The notes beneath the pieces were generated by a model. It ran no database searches. It was not told where the DNA came from and saw nothing but the letters and a program-made list of their open reading frames with translations. Below, in pieces: positions 53,824 to 64,000 of a DNA stretch of 64,000 nucleotides. Each line of letters starts with the position of its first letter. Position 1 is the stretch's first letter. The DNA comes from Paracoccaceae bacterium (GTDB lineage: Bacteria; Pseudomonadota; Alphaproteobacteria; Rhodobacterales; Rhodobacteraceae): assembly GCA_026706985.1 (NCBI GenBank), contig JAPOXR010000003.1:62001-126000 (forward strand), in the 5' to 3' direction. A program made the position numbers and the translations under genes.

Positions 53824-55259
53824 CAACTGAACAATGCGGATGCGGCGACGTCCGCGAACTCTACCAGATTGAACAGGTTGATCGCGCCAATGACCATAAT
53901 GGCGGCGGAAGCCAGCATCACGCCGAAACCGGTCGCCGGCATCCGATTGTCCAGCGGGTCGGTCGGTTCGCCGAAATACATGTAATACACGATTCGCAGA
54001 TAGTAGAATGCTCCGATCACGGAGGCGATGCCGCCGGCTATCGCAAGTAAAATCAAACCGCTCTCCACTGCCGCCAGGAACACATAGAATTTCGCGAAGA
54101 AACCCACCATCGGCACGATTCCGGCCAATGAAAACATCAACACCAACAGTGCCAGCGCGCGTGCGGGTGCCTGTCTTGAATACATGCTCAGAGCGTCGAT
54201 ATCCGTCACCGCCCACCCGTCGCGCCGCATTGCCAGAATGAAAGCGAATGTGCCCAGATTCATGACCACATAGATCACCATGTAAACCAGCATGGCCCGG
54301 ATCCCATCGGGGGTTCCGGCAGCGAGTCCCATTAGAGCAAATCCCATATGCGCGATGGAAGAATAGGCCATCAGCCGCTTGATGTTCCGCTGTCCGATGG
54401 CAGCGATCGCACCGAGAAACATCGATGAAACCGCCAGAATCGCCAGTATCAGTTGCCAATCTGCCGAAGCCACCGCAAAGGCCTCAATCAACAGGCGGGC
54501 GAATAATCCGATCGCGGCAATCTTCGGCGCGGTGGAGAAAAAGGCCGTGACCGGTGTTGGAGCTCCCTCGTAAACATCCGGCACCCACATGTGGAAGGGT
54601 GCCGCGGAAATCTTGAACGCCAATCCGACGAGGATAAACACCAGGCCATAGAGCAGACCAAAGGGTGTCGACCCGCCTGCGGCTTCGGCAATACCGGAAA
54701 ACAAGGTGGTTCCTGAATATCCGTATGTCAGAGACGCGCCGAAAAGCAGTAATCCGGAGGACAGGGCACCCAGAACAAAATATTTTATACCGGCTTCGGT
54801 GGAACGGAGATCATTCCGGTGAAAGGCGGCAAGGACATAGAGTGACAGCGACTGCAGCTCCAACCCCATATAGAGCACCATCAGATCGCTGGCTGAAACC
54901 ATGATCATCATGCCGAGCACAGCAAATGCGGCAAGCAGCGGAAATTCGAATTTCAGGATTTTCTCGCGTTCAAGAAAATCCCGGCTGATCAGCAGAGTGA
55001 GTGCCGATGCGCCCAGAATCACCACCTTGGAAAAACGCGCGAATGCATCATCGGTGAATGCACCGCCGAAAGCGGTCCGTGTGCCTTCCGGCGAAAATCC
55101 GATCCAGGCAGCCAATCCTGCGAATACCAGTGCGGTCATCCAGATCAGCACCGGCGCCGCCCGGAATCGCCCGGCGAACACACCCCAGAGAAGCGCCGCC
55201 ATGGCGTAACCGGCCAGAATCAGTTCCGGCAGCAGGGTAGCGATATCCCGGGCGATCAT
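53823..55259 (-). CDS. nuoN: NADH-quinone oxidoreductase subunit N
   Basis: This antiporter-like membrane subunit of complex I has 14 or so helices over 478 residues. Pump residues include the Glu in [19 protein letters not shown] (in parts) and Lys residues in [14 protein letters not shown]. The [18 protein letters not shown] block is diagnostic. The start overlaps the nuoM stop by 4 nt. Confidence 0.96.
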   Translation of the reverse strand: MIARDIATLLPELILAGYAMAALLWGVFAGRFRAAPVLIWMTALVFAGLAAWIGFSPEGTRTAFGGAFTDDAFARFSKVVILGASALTLLISRDFLEREKILKFEFPLLAAFAVLGMMIMVSASDLMVLYMGLELQSLSLYVLAAFHRNDLRSTEAGIKYFVLGALSSGLLLFGASLTYGYSGTTLFSGIAEAAGGSTPFGLLYGLVFILVGLAFKISAAPFHMWVPDVYEGAPTPVTAFFSTAPKIAAIGLFARLLIEAFAVASADWQLILAILAVSSMFLGAIAAIGQRNIKRLMAYSSIAHMGFALMGLAAGTPDGIRAMLVYMVIYVVMNLGTFAFILAMRRDGWAVTDIDALSMYSRQAPARALALLVLMFSLAGIVPMVGFFAKFYVFLAAVESGLILLAIAGGIASVIGAFYYLRIVYYMYFGEPTDPLDNRMPATGFGVMLASAAIMVIGAINLFNLVEFADVAASALFS

Positions 55260-56791
55260 CCGTCCACCACCACTGCACCCGCCTGCATGCGGCTTTCCGC
55301 AACTTGCTCAACCAGTTGCTGAACGCTTGCTCCGATCACATCGGTCACGAGAGAGGGATAGATACCGAGGAGCAGAACCATTACGACAAGCGGTAGGAAT
55401 ACCAGTTTTTCCCGACCACCCATATCTGAAATCCCGGCAAGCGATTCCTTCACCAAATCTCCAAAAACCACGCGCCTGAACAGCCACAGCGCGTAGGCGG
55501 CGGAAAGTATTACGCCGGTTGCGGCGAATGCCGCGATCCATGTGCTGTATTGAAAGACACCGGCGAGTGTCAGGAATTCGCCGACAAAACCGCTGGTGCC
55601 CGGCAAGCCGACATTTGCCAGCGTGAAGATCATGAAAATCAACGCGTAGACCGGCATGCGCACAACCAATCCACCGTAATCATCAATGCCACGGGTGTGC
55701 ATGCGGTCATAAATTACGCCGACACACAGAAACAGTGCCGCGGAAATGAACCCATGCGAAAGCATCTGAAAAATCGCGCCGTCGATTCCCTGCCGGTTAG
55801 CGGCGAAAATCCCCAGCGTGACGAACCCCATATGCGCGACCGATGAGTAGGCAATGAGCTTTTTCATATCCTCCTGCATCATCGCCACCAGCGAAGTGTA
55901 AATGATGGCAATCACACTCAACCACATCACAAAGGGGGCGAGAATCTCCGATGCGACCGGAAACATCGGCAGGCTGAAGCGGATAAATCCGTAACCGCCC
56001 ATTTTCAGGAGAATTGCCGCAAGGATGACGGATCCCCCCGTCGGGGCCTGAACATGCGCGTCGGGCAGCCAGGTATGAACCGGCCACATCGGCAGTTTCA
56101 CCGCGAAAGAAGCGAAAAAGGCTATCCACATTATGGTCTGCAGCCCGCCGGGAATACCGAAGCCGGCAATGACAATCTCTGACGAAGGTACCACGAAACC
56201 GAGCAGTGCCGTGACATCAGAAGTACCGGAAATTGTCCACAAGCCGATCATCGCGATCAGCATCAGGATGGATCCCAGCAGCGTGTAGAGAAAGAATTTG
56301 AAGGTCGCGTAGATCCGGTCCCTGCCACCCCAAACGCCGATGATCAGAAACATCGGGATCAGGCCGGCCTCAAAAAACAGGTAGAAAAGCACCAGATCCA
56401 ATGAGCAGAAAACACCAATCATGAATGTTTCCAGCACCAGGAAGGCGGCCATGTATTCCTTGACCCGGTGCGTGACATTCCAGCAAGCCAGCACCGTCAC
56501 CGGCATCAGCATGGTCGTCAGCATGATGAACAGTATGCTGATCCCATCGATGCCCAACTTGTAACGCAGACCAAACAGCCACCGTTCATCTTCGACCAGC
56601 TGAAATTCGGCGCTGGATGGATCAAATTCAAGAAACACGAAAACGGAAATCAGGAATGTCGCGACTGTTGCCGTGATGGCAAGCATCTTGACATTCAACT
56701 GCGCCATTTCATCCTGTCCGCGCAGAAAGAGTATCGTGATCAACGCCGCGGAAAGCGGGGTGAACAGCATAATGGACAAGAGGTGATTCAC
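55256..56791 (-). CDS. nuoM: NADH-quinone oxidoreductase subunit M
   Basis: A proton-pumping membrane subunit of complex I. The GTG at 56791 overlaps the nuoL stop (GTGA) and gives 511 residues starting MNHLLSIM; the frame runs further upstream only through nuo[19 protein letters not shown], the [20 protein letters not shown] block and [15 protein letters not shown] are diagnostic. It follows nuoL and precedes nuoN as in the standard order. Confidence 0.96.
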   Translation of the reverse strand: MNHLLSIMLFTPLSAALITILFLRGQDEMAQLNVKMLAITATVATFLISVFVFLEFDPSSAEFQLVEDERWLFGLRYKLGIDGISILFIMLTTMLMPVTVLACWNVTHRVKEYMAAFLVLETFMIGVFCSLDLVLFYLFFEAGLIPMFLIIGVWGGRDRIYATFKFFLYTLLGSILMLIAMIGLWTISGTSDVTALLGFVVPSSEIVIAGFGIPGGLQTIMWIAFFASFAVKLPMWPVHTWLPDAHVQAPTGGSVILAAILLKMGGYGFIRFSLPMFPVASEILAPFVMWLSVIAIIYTSLVAMMQEDMKKLIAYSSVAHMGFVTLGIFAANRQGIDGAIFQMLSHGFISAALFLCVGVIYDRMHTRGIDDYGGLVVRMPVYALIFMIFTLANVGLPGTSGFVGEFLTLAGVFQYSTWIAAFAATGVILSAAYALWLFRRVVFGDLVKESLAGISDMGGREKLVFLPLVVMVLLLGIYPSLVTDVIGASVQQLVEQVAESRMQAGAVVVDG

Positions 56792-58770
56792 CCTCCTCCA
56801 CCTCCGAGAATGGCAGCGGCGGCGACGAGTAAAGCTGCCCCCGCAACCATTACAAATGCATAGTGGAACAGAAACCCGGACTGGATTCGCCCTGCGAGGC
56901 GCGTCAGAAACGGAACCGCTCCCAGCGCCACCGCGTGCAGAACTCCGTCGATGACACCCAAATCTCCGCGCTGCCACAGGAAACGCCCGATCCATTTCGC
57001 CGGACGGACAAAGACAAACTCATAAATCTCGTCGAAATACCATTTGTTCAACAGGAACAGGTAAAGGGGACGGTGCGCCGCTGCCAGCCGGGCTGGCAAC
57101 TCCGTCCGCCTGATATAAAACAACCAGGCCAGAGCCAGCCCCAGGCTCATGGCAATGAATGGCGAAGCCTTGACCCATGCGGGTACATAATGCGCCGCTT
57201 CCAGGACATGGTTGTCGGCGGCGGTGAAAACGGACGGGCCGAACCAATCCTGAACGTAATGCCCGAAAAACACCGGGTACCAGATGACGCCGGCGGCCAC
57301 CGACCCGACCGCTAACAGCAAAATCGGCAACAACATGGTCCACGGCGATTCATGCGCATGCGCATGCGTATGCGCATCGCCACGCGCACTGCCGAAGAAG
57401 GTCAGGAACATCAGCCGCCAGGAATAAAAACTGGTCATCAGGGCCGAAATGACGAGCATCCAGAATGAGAAATTGCCAGCACCGCCGCCGGCGGCAAAGC
57501 TCGATTCAACGATTGCATCCTTCGAAAGGAAACCGGCAAATCCAAATTGCGTCAGCGGCACACCAACGCCGGTGATGGCCAGCGTTCCGATCAGCATCAT
57601 CCAGAATGTCCAGGGAATACGGGTCCGGAGCCCGCCATAATTCCGCATATCCTGCTCATGGTGCATAGCGTGGATCACCGACCCCGCTCCCAGGAACAGA
57701 AGCGCCTTGAAGAATGCGTGCGTGAAGAGGTGAAACATCGCCGCCTGGTAGACCCCGCAACCGGCGGCCGCGAACATGTAGCCAAGCTGCGAACAGGTCG
57801 AGTATGCGATAACCCTCTTGATATCATTCTGCACCAGACCAACGCTGGCCGCGAAAATGGCTGTGGCGGCACCGATCACCGCCACAACTCCCAAGGCGGT
57901 CGGCGCAAATTCAAACAAGGGTGAGAACCGGCAAACCAGGAAAACGCCGGCGGTAACCATTGTGGCCGCGTGAATCAGAGCTGAAACCGGCGTTGGTCCT
58001 TCCATCGCGTCGGGAAGCCAAGTGTGCAGAAACAGCTGCGCTGACTTGCCGCATGCGCCGATGAAGAGCAGCAGCGCAGTGAGTTCGGCTGCATTCAACT
58101 GCATCCACAGAAAGCCGATTTTGCTACCGGCTAAGCCCGGTGCATTTGCAAAAATCACCTCAAAATGGATGGAATCGGTCAGCATGAACAGTGCGAATAT
58201 CCCCAGCGCCAACCCGAAGTCGCCAATCCTGTTGACAATAAAAGCCTTGATGGCGGCGGCATTGGCGGTCGGTTTCCGGTAATAGAAGCCGATCAGAAGG
58301 TAGGATGCCACGCCGACACCTTCCCAGCCGAAAAAAAGCTGCAAAAGATTGTCGGAAGTCACTAATGCCAACATGGCAAATGAGAAAAATGACAGGTAGG
58401 CGAAAAAGCGCGGCTTGTAGCTTTCATGCTGTTTCCATTGCGGATCAGCATGCATGTAGCCAAAGCTGTAAAGATGAACGAGCGACGAAACAGTCGTGAC
58501 CACAACAAGCATGATCGCGGTTAACCGGTCGAGCCGAATTGACCAGTCCGAGGTCAGCGAACCGCTTTCCACGAAGCGGAACAGCCGGACCGTCTCGGTA
58601 CCGCCGTCAAAGGCGAAAAACACGATCCAGCTCAGAATGGCGGTGAGAAATAAAAGCCCCGTGGCAATGATGAGCGCCGCTCTCTCACCATACAGGCGGT
58701 AACCGAAACCGCACAGCAGCGCACCTGCGAGCGGCGCCAGCAGGATCGTTATCAGGATGACCGGCATCAT
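56788..58770 (-). CDS. nuoL: NADH-quinone oxidoreductase subunit L
   Basis: This is the distal antiporter-like subunit with the long lateral helix (C-terminal 150 residues), 660 residues in all. [17 protein letters not shown], the [28 protein letters not shown] block and [15 protein letters not shown] are diagnostic. A His-rich cytoplasmic loop ([13 protein letters not shown]) lies around residue 470. The C terminus is Gly-rich and overlaps nuoM. Confidence 0.96.
   Translation of the reverse strand: MMPVILITILLAPLAGALLCGFGYRLYGERAALIIATGLLFLTAILSWIVFFAFDGGTETVRLFRFVESGSLTSDWSIRLDRLTAIMLVVVTTVSSLVHLYSFGYMHADPQWKQHESYKPRFFAYLSFFSFAMLALVTSDNLLQLFFGWEGVGVASYLLIGFYYRKPTANAAAIKAFIVNRIGDFGLALGIFALFMLTDSIHFEVIFANAPGLAGSKIGFLWMQLNAAELTALLLFIGACGKSAQLFLHTWLPDAMEGPTPVSALIHAATMVTAGVFLVCRFSPLFEFAPTALGVVAVIGAATAIFAASVGLVQNDIKRVIAYSTCSQLGYMFAAAGCGVYQAAMFHLFTHAFFKALLFLGAGSVIHAMHHEQDMRNYGGLRTRIPWTFWMMLIGTLAITGVGVPLTQFGFAGFLSKDAIVESSFAAGGGAGNFSFWMLVISALMTSFYSWRLMFLTFFGSARGDAHTHAHAHESPWTMLLPILLLAVGSVAAGVIWYPVFFGHYVQDWFGPSVFTAADNHVLEAAHYVPAWVKASPFIAMSLGLALAWLFYIRRTELPARLAAAHRPLYLFLLNKWYFDEIYEFVFVRPAKWIGRFLWQRGDLGVIDGVLHAVALGAVPFLTRLAGRIQSGFLFHYAFVMVAGAALLVAAAAILGGGGG
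57351..57378. repeat. Alternating purine-pyrimidine hexamer run in nuoL
   Basis: Repeated CATGCG/TATGCG hexamers give about 26 bp of strictly alternating purine-pyrimidine, encoding the His-Ala loop of NuoL. Such sequence can adopt a left-handed helix in theory and is prone to slippage. Codon usage for a His/Ala-rich loop is the simplest explanation. Confidence 0.6.
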
Positions 58771-58777
58771 GGCGGCT

Positions 58778-59083
58778 TCAGCCCTTCATCACACTGACAT
58801 CATCGACGGCGATCGAGTTCCGGTTGCGGTGGAAGCATACCAGGATCGCCAGCCCGATTGCGGCCTCCGCAGCCGCAACAGTGAGAATGAACAAGGTGAA
58901 AATCTGCCCGGTGAGATCGCCGAGATGAACTGAAAACGCGACGAGATTGATGTTGACCGCGAGCAGCATCAGTTCAATCGACATTAAAATGACGATGATA
59001 TTTTTCCGGTTCAGAAATATTCCGAAAACCCCGATCACGAACAAGGCTGTGGCAACCGCAAGATAATGCTCCAGTTCAATCAT
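58778..59083 (-). CDS. nuoK: NADH-quinone oxidoreductase subunit K
   Basis: A three-helix subunit of complex I, 101 residues. The conserved glutamates in [14 protein letters not shown] and [13 protein letters not shown] mark the proton path. The start overlaps the nuoJ stop by 8 nt. The order nuoJ-K-L is standard. Confidence 0.96.
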   Translation of the reverse strand: MIELEHYLAVATALFVIGVFGIFLNRKNIIVILMSIELMLLAVNINLVAFSVHLGDLTGQIFTLFILTVAAAEAAIGLAILVCFHRNRNSIAVDDVSVMKG

Positions 59084-59699
59084 CGCCGATCCCGTTTCTC
59101 TGCCCGAGATCCTTCAATTGCACGGACTTTGCCGGGTCCCGGTAAATCTGCGACAGAATGTCCTGCCGCTTCACCCGCTCACGACGCCGATGTGTCAGCA
59201 CAATTGCACCGATCATGGCCACCAGTAAAATCAATCCCGCGATCTGGAAAAGGAGCACATAATCCGTGTAAATGAGCACCCCGAGCGCCGTTGTGTTACC
59301 GGTTTCCGAGGCTGCCGGCGCCACGGACTGGCGCAGATCCGCAGCCAGGCCGGAGGTCTTCCAATCGGTGATTTCCAGCCCCAGTACCATGAGCAGCACG
59401 GCACCGATCAACAGGCCGAACGGAATGTAACGGGCCATGCCGGCGCGGAATGCGGCAAAATCAACATCCAGCATCATGACAACAAACAGAAACAGTACCG
59501 CGACCGCTCCCACATAGACGATTACCATGAGCATGGCGATGAATTCGGCACCCTGCAGCACAAACAGGCCGGCAGCGGAAAGGAATGCCACGATCAGCCA
59601 AAGCACCCCATGCACCGGGTTGCGCGCCAGAACCACCGACAATCCTGAGAACAATACCAGCAATGCGAACAGATAGAATGCAAGCGCCTGCACTTCCAT
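59076..59699 (-). CDS. nuoJ: NADH-quinone oxidoreductase subunit J
   Basis: A five-helix membrane subunit of complex I, 207 residues. [22 protein letters not shown] and [22 protein letters not shown] (in parts) are typical, including the pi-bulge-like VYVGA segment in TM3. The C-terminal tail [13 protein letters not shown] is basic. It follows nuoI with a 43-nt gap. Confidence 0.95.
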   Translation of the reverse strand: MEVQALAFYLFALLVLFSGLSVVLARNPVHGVLWLIVAFLSAAGLFVLQGAEFIAMLMVIVYVGAVAVLFLFVVMMLDVDFAAFRAGMARYIPFGLLIGAVLLMVLGLEITDWKTSGLAADLRQSVAPAASETGNTTALGVLIYTDYVLLFQIAGLILLVAMIGAIVLTHRRRERVKRQDILSQIYRDPAKSVQLKDLGQRNGIGDD

Positions 59700-59742
59700 G
59701 GTCGTACTCCCCGAGCTTCAGGCTCTCGCAGCGGCGCGGCGC

Positions 59743-60240
59743 CTACCGGTATGCGGCATCAATTTCAAGATTGGCGGCAATTTCCGCCTCCCATCTGTCG
59801 CCGTTCGCCAGCAGCCGTTCCTTGTCATAAAAGAGCTCTTCGCGGGTCTCGGTCGCAAACTCGAAATTCGGTCCCTCGACAATGGCATCAACCGGACAGG
59901 CCTCCTGACAGAAACCGCAATAGATGCATTTGGTCATGTCAATATCATACCGGGTCGTCCGCCGGGAACCATCCTCCCTCGGTTCGGCATCAATGGTGAT
60001 TGCCTGTGCCGGACAGATGGCTTCGCACAGCTTGCAGGCGATACAGCGTTCCTCGCCATTCGGATATCTGCGCAGCGCGTGCTCACCCCGGAACCGCGGT
60101 GACAACGGACCCTTTTCATGCGGATAATTGACCGTGGCCTTGGGAGAGAAGAAATATTTCAAACCCAGCCAAAGTCCGGAAAGAAAATCAACCAGGAGAA
60201 TGTATTTCGCCGCTCTGGAGTAATCGATCCTGCCGGACAT
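59743..60240 (-). CDS. nuoI: NADH-quinone oxidoreductase subunit I
   Basis: NuoI carries clusters N6a and N6b that pass electrons toward N2. Two ferredoxin motifs are visible: [16 protein letters not shown] and [16 protein letters not shown]. The N-terminal [21 protein letters not shown] amphipathic anchor is typical of the alphaproteobacterial form. Length 165 residues. Confidence 0.97.
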   Translation of the reverse strand: MSGRIDYSRAAKYILLVDFLSGLWLGLKYFFSPKATVNYPHEKGPLSPRFRGEHALRRYPNGEERCIACKLCEAICPAQAITIDAEPREDGSRRTTRYDIDMTKCIYCGFCQEACPVDAIVEGPNFEFATETREELFYDKERLLANGDRWEAEIAANLEIDAAYR

Positions 60241-60243
60241 ATC

Positions 60244-61284
60244 TCAGCTCCCCGCCCAACGGACAAAAAAACCGCCGAACCAAGCATAATGGACGAACAA
60301 TCCCGTCAATGCCACCCAACCCAGTGAAACCGGCAAAAACACCTTCCATCCAAGTCGCATGAGTTGATCATATCGGAATCTCGGAACGATCGCCTTAACC
60401 ATGGCAAACAGGAAAAAGAAAAACGCCATCTTCGAAATCATCCAGACAGCGCCATCCGGCAGTATCGGAATCGGCGACAGCCATCCGCCGAAGAACAGGA
60501 TCGAAATCAGCGCGCACATCAGAAAAATCGCGATATATTCCCCGGCCATGAACAACAGGAACGGCGTGGAGGAATACTCCACCTGGTAACCGGCAACCAA
60601 TTCAGCCTCGGCCTCGGGAAGGTCAAAAGGCGGGCGGTTGGTCTCCGCCAGTGCCGAGACGAAAAACAGCACCACCATCGGCAGATGCGGCAACCAGTAC
60701 CAGGAGAAGAATCCTCCCGGCCCGTCCTGCGCCCGCACGATTTCACTGAGATTCAGTGACCCTGTCGACAGCAGAATACCGACGATGATGAAACCGATCG
60801 AGACCTCGTAGGAAATCATCTGCGCCGCCGAGCGCAGCGAACCGAGAAACGCGTATTTTGAATTCGAAGCCCAGCCGCCCATAATCACGCCATAAACTTC
60901 CAGTGAGGACACGGCGAAAACAAAGAGAATCCCGACATTCAGATTCGCCAGCACCCAACCGTCGGCGAAAGGAATCACCGCCCAGGCCGCCAGTGCGAGC
61001 ACGAAGGAAACCAGCGGCGCAAGCAGGAACACCGGGCGATCGGCACCGGCCGGGATGACGATCTCCTTGACGACATATTTCAATGCGTCGGCAACCGACT
61101 GCAACAGGCCGAAAGCACCGACCACATTCGGCCCCCGGCGCATCTGCACCGCCGCCCAGATCTTGCGGTCACCGTAAACCAGGAACAAGAGCGAAATCAT
61201 CACGAATCCCGTAATGGCGACGCTCTGCGCCAGGATGATGAGGAAAATGCCAAATCCAGTATCGAAAAAAGCCATTATTCTCAC
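60244..61284 (-). CDS. nuoH: NADH-quinone oxidoreductase subunit H
   Basis: NuoH forms the quinone chamber with NuoB and NuoD. The first conserved loop [20 protein letters not shown] and [17 protein letters not shown] (acidic loop) are diagnostic. It has eight helices over 346 residues. The GTG at 61284 has AGGA four bases upstream; an ATG at 61275 is an alternative. The nuoG stop lies 36 nt upstream. Confidence 0.95.
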   Translation of the reverse strand: MRIMAFFDTGFGIFLIILAQSVAITGFVMISLLFLVYGDRKIWAAVQMRRGPNVVGAFGLLQSVADALKYVVKEIVIPAGADRPVFLLAPLVSFVLALAAWAVIPFADGWVLANLNVGILFVFAVSSLEVYGVIMGGWASNSKYAFLGSLRSAAQMISYEVSIGFIIVGILLSTGSLNLSEIVRAQDGPGGFFSWYWLPHLPMVVLFFVSALAETNRPPFDLPEAEAELVAGYQVEYSSTPFLLFMAGEYIAIFLMCALISILFFGGWLSPIPILPDGAVWMISKMAFFFFLFAMVKAIVPRFRYDQLMRLGWKVFLPVSLGWVALTGLFVHYAWFGGFFVRWAGS

Positions 61285-61320
61285 GCCATCCTGTCAGCGG
61301 AGACCGGGTGGGTTTCTCTC

Positions 61321-63312
61321 TTACGCGGCAATTGCATCAGCCTCCCCCGCAGCCAATTGCGACATCAGCACCGAAGCCCTGGCGATCGGGTTACTCAAGT
61401 AAAAATTCTCCTGCCCCGCGGCGATTACCGTGTCGCCGCAACCGAGAAGCGGCAACGGCTTCCACTCATTCTCAGGAACCTCGTTCAGGCGCAACAGATG
61501 CGGATGCGTTTCTCCCATCCGATGGCGCAGATCCTGCAGGGAATCATATGCCAAGGGCGTTCCCAATTCTCCTGAAACTGCCCGGATGATAGCCCAGTTT
61601 TCCTTCGCATCCCCTGGTGGAAAGGTCGCTTTGGAGGCCAATTGCGGCCGTCCCTCAGTATTGACAAAGATTCCGGATTCCTCGGTATAGGCGGCTGCCG
61701 GCAATACCAGATCAGCGCGCATGGCACCCCGGTCGCCATGGCTTCCCTGGTAGATCACAAACGGGCCCTGCGGGATGTCCACCTCATCGACCCCCAGACA
61801 GTAGACCGTCCCGGCGCCCGGTAAAACCGCCTGAATTCCCCCGGCACTGGAAAAACCGACATCCAGCGCACCCACCCGTGCCGCCGCGTTATGCAGCACC
61901 AGCATTCCAATTCCGTCCCCGGCTCCCCGCATCGCCGCTGCCAGCAAGGCCGGCCCATCCGCCTGCCGTAGCACCGCCTGGCCAACGATAATCAGCGTGC
62001 CGGACCAATCCGGATTTCCGTTCACATAGGATTCAAAACTGTGGCTGTCCTTGCCCAGATGATCATATTCATATGTCAGATCTGTTGCCGGCCCGAAATA
62101 ACCCACCCTTGCGCCCTGCAGCCAGGCACCGCGGATTCTGGCGTTCAAAACCGGCGCCTCATTTCTGGGATTACCGCCGAGGATAATGATTCTTCCGGCC
62201 CGGTCCACATCCGCGATTTGTGCATTTCCGACATAGGCTGAGCGATTGTCATGCGGCAGCGCCGAGCCATCGGTTCTGCATTCCTTGGCTCCACCGAGCG
62301 CATCCACCAGCTGACCCAGGGCAAACACCGCCTCGACCGGCACCAGATCGCCGGCCAATGCGGCAACCGGTCCCTGGCGAAGCGCCCCGGCCGCAAGATC
62401 CAGAGCCTCCTGCCAGCTCACCGGCACCAAGCGGCCGTCGCGGCGCATATAGGGGCGGTCAATCCGTTGCCTGCGCAGCCCGTCCCAGGCAAACCTCGTC
62501 TTGTCGCTGATCCATTCCTCATTCACCCCATCATGGTTGCGGGGGATGATCCGCATGACCTCGCGGCCCTTGCTGTCGACGCGGATATTCGAGCCAAGCG
62601 CATCCATGACATCGATGGTTTCCGTCTTGGTCAGCTCCCACGGACGCGCGGTGAAGGCATACGGTTTTGAAGTCAGCGCGCCGACCGGGCAGAGATCGAT
62701 GATATTGCCCTGAAGATTCGAACGCAGGGATTGATTGAGATAGCTGGTGATCTCGGCATCCTCGCCCCGCCCGGTCTGACCCATCTGCGTGATCCCGGCA
62801 ACTTCAGTCGTGAAACGTACGCAGCGTGTGCAGGAGATGCAGCGGGTCATGCAGGTTTCCACAAGCGGTCCGAGATTCAGTTCCTCGACGGCCCTTTTCG
62901 GCTCCCGGTAACGGCTCATATCCACACCGTAGGCCATCGCCTGGTCCTGCAGGTCGCATTCACCGCCCTGGTCACAGATCGGACAATCGAGTGGATGGTT
63001 GATGAGGAGAAACTCCATCACCCCTTCCCGGGCCTTTTTCACCATGGCGCTGTTGGTGCGGATTCTGGGAGGACAATTATCCGGTCCCGGCCTCAGATCC
63101 CTGACCTGCATGGCGCAGGATGCGGTGGGTTTCGGCGGGCCTCCGACGACTTCCACCAGGCACATCCGGCAATTGCCGGCAATCGACAGCCGCTCATGGT
63201 AGCAGAAGCGCGGAATTTCCACTCCCGCCTGTTCGCAGGCCTGGATCAGCGTCAGCTCCGGATCCGCCTCGACGATGATGCCATCGATCTCCACCTGCCG
63301 CAATTCGCTCAT
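61321..63312 (-). CDS. nuoG: NADH-quinone oxidoreductase subunit G
   Basis: This large peripheral subunit carries several clusters. N1b cysteines lie in [19 protein letters not shown], the His-ligated N5 region in [17 protein letters not shown], and N4 in [10 protein letters not shown] with [11 protein letters not shown]. The C-terminal part is a molybdopterin-oxidoreductase-like fold without cofactor. The total of 663 residues is normal for alphaproteobacteria. It sits between nuoF and nuoH. Confidence 0.96.
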   Translation of the reverse strand: MSELRQVEIDGIIVEADPELTLIQACEQAGVEIPRFCYHERLSIAGNCRMCLVEVVGGPPKPTASCAMQVRDLRPGPDNCPPRIRTNSAMVKKAREGVMEFLLINHPLDCPICDQGGECDLQDQAMAYGVDMSRYREPKRAVEELNLGPLVETCMTRCISCTRCVRFTTEVAGITQMGQTGRGEDAEITSYLNQSLRSNLQGNIIDLCPVGALTSKPYAFTARPWELTKTETIDVMDALGSNIRVDSKGREVMRIIPRNHDGVNEEWISDKTRFAWDGLRRQRIDRPYMRRDGRLVPVSWQEALDLAAGALRQGPVAALAGDLVPVEAVFALGQLVDALGGAKECRTDGSALPHDNRSAYVGNAQIADVDRAGRIIILGGNPRNEAPVLNARIRGAWLQGARVGYFGPATDLTYEYDHLGKDSHSFESYVNGNPDWSGTLIIVGQAVLRQADGPALLAAAMRGAGDGIGMLVLHNAAARVGALDVGFSSAGGIQAVLPGAGTVYCLGVDEVDIPQGPFVIYQGSHGDRGAMRADLVLPAAAYTEESGIFVNTEGRPQLASKATFPPGDAKENWAIIRAVSGELGTPLAYDSLQDLRHRMGETHPHLLRLNEVPENEWKPLPLLGCGDTVIAAGQENFYLSNPIARASVLMSQLAAGEADAIAA

Positions 63313-63328
63313 CCGCAGATCCTGTCCG

Positions 63329-64000
63329 TCATTCCGCCGCAGCCTTCAGGTCGGCTTTCCGGTTCCTGATACGCGCTTCGATATCATCCCGGAAATGCCG
63401 GATAAGCCCTTGGATCGGCCATGCCGCGGCATCGCCCAGAGCACAGATTGTATGGCCTTCAACCTGTTTCGAGACCTCATACAGAAGATCAATCTCCTCG
63501 AGTTCCGCCTCACCGGTCACCAGCCGCTGCATCACCCGCATCATCCAGCCCGCCCCTTCCCGGCAGGGCGTGCATTGTCCGCAGCTTTCATGCTTGTAGA
63601 ACTTGGACAATCTCCAGATCGCGCGCACGATATCGGTCGACTTATCCATCACGATGACCGCTGCCGTTCCCAATCCGCTCTTCTGCCCGGCCAGCCAGTC
63701 AAAATCCATCAATGCCTCGTCGCACAACCCACCCGGAAGGCAGGGCACTGAAGAACCGCCGGGGATCACCGCTTTGAGATTGTCCCAACCGCCGCGCACA
63801 CCTCCGCAGTGACGGTCGATCAATTCACGCAGCGGAATCGACATAGCCTCTTCTACCACACAGGGATTATTGACATGTCCGCTGACGGCGAAAATCTTGG
63901 TGCCACTGTTGCGCGGACGGCCGATTCCGGCGAACCACTGGGCACCGCGGCGCAGAATCGTCGGCGCCACCGCGATCGATTCCACATTATTGACAGTTGT
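63329..64000 (-). CDS. nuoF: NADH-quinone oxidoreductase subunit F, 5' part beyond window
   Basis: The frame is open to the right edge ([13 protein letters not shown] at the cut), so about half of NuoF is visible. The N3 cluster cysteines are in [15 protein letters not shown] and in [13 protein letters not shown], as expected for the C-terminal region. The [21 protein letters not shown] segment is typical. The FMN/NADH site lies in the missing N-terminal part. nuoG starts 16 nt downstream. Confidence 0.96.
   Translation of the reverse strand, partial: TTVNNVESIAVAPTILRRGAQWFAGIGRPRNSGTKIFAVSGHVNNPCVVEEAMSIPLRELIDRHCGGVRGGWDNLKAVIPGGSSVPCLPGGLCDEALMDFDWLAGQKSGLGTAAVIVMDKSTDIVRAIWRLSKFYKHESCGQCTPCREGAGWMMRVMQRLVTGEAELEEIDLLYEVSKQVEGHTICALGDAAAWPIQGLIRHFRDDIEARIRNRKADLKAAAE

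Noticed and set aside
53824-54459. A long N-terminal extension of birA through nuoN
   Set aside because: It is nuoN DNA in another frame; the TGATG overlap gives a normal BirA start.
56792-56995. A 68-residue N-terminal extension of nuoM inside nuoL
   Set aside because: Arg-rich shadow sequence; the GTGA overlap gives the normal NuoM start.
1-64000. tRNA, rRNA, insertion sequence or phage genes
   Set aside because: I looked through the intergenic gaps for T-loop-like sequences, terminal inverted repeats and transposase or integrase motifs and found none that hold up.

Overview
The window is one contiguous piece of an alphaproteobacterial chromosome, with moderately GC-rich, densely packed genes. 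Three gene blocks support this placement. They are the nuoFGHIJKLMN-birA-coaX-rnj run, the acnA/DUF1223 pair beside ccmABCDG, and the serS-surE-pcm-nlpD, yajC-secD-secF-Mth938, tatABC-DUF815 and dnaB-alr-(mlaEF)-cvpA blocks. A proton-pumping complex I, cytochrome c maturation genes, aconitase and an iron-type superoxide dismutase point to an aerobic respiratory heterotroph. Nothing visible fixes the rank below class. There is no tRNA, rRNA, CRISPR array, insertion sequence, integrase or obvious prophage.

Layout. 1-6.6 kb: a cut DUF1028 gene, then (minus strand) a PotABCD-type amine importer and a large flavin/iron-sulfur amine dehydrogenase. The dehydrogenase active site reads like histamine dehydrogenase rather than trimethylamine dehydrogenase. 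6.6-10.2 kb: DUF1223 and acnA (minus). 10.3-14.9 kb: ccmA-B-C-D-G (ccmD is only 50 codons) running by 4-nt overlap into pyrC, then pyrE. 15-20.8 kb: dnaB, alr, mlaE, mlaF, cvpA and an SDR; radA and purF, often found in this neighbourhood, are not here. 20.8-24.2 kb (minus): a YfgM-like protein, bamB and der. 24.4-30.5 kb (plus): a Gfo/Idh/MocA oxidoreductase, then a two-gene RND efflux system with an enlarged pump. 30.5-33 kb: a membrane-anchored LysM protein carrying a 216-bp tandem repeat. 33-39.5 kb: a LOG-family protein, a RarD-like transporter, sodB, then yajC-secD-secF-TSUP-Mth938. 39.6-44.2 kb: serS, surE, pcm, a NlpD-like factor and an SDR. 44.2-49 kb (minus): tatA-B-C, a DUF815 ATPase, an orphan Fbp/Pot-type ATPase and an atypical SDR. 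49.2-50.6 kb: an RhlE-type helicase. 50.6-64 kb (minus): nuoF (cut) to nuoN, birA, coaX and rnj.

Most of the window is housekeeping: protein export (Sec, Tat), envelope assembly (BamB, Mla, NlpD), respiration and nucleotide synthesis. The accessory parts deserving a second look are the predicted diamine import/oxidation locus, the recently expanded acidic LysM protein, the enlarged RND pump, the cysteine-rich SOD, the SDR without the usual Tyr-x3-Lys, and the CcmC with Glu in its tryptophan-rich signature. I did not find a convincing wholly new system. The amine locus is the most specific and testable prediction.
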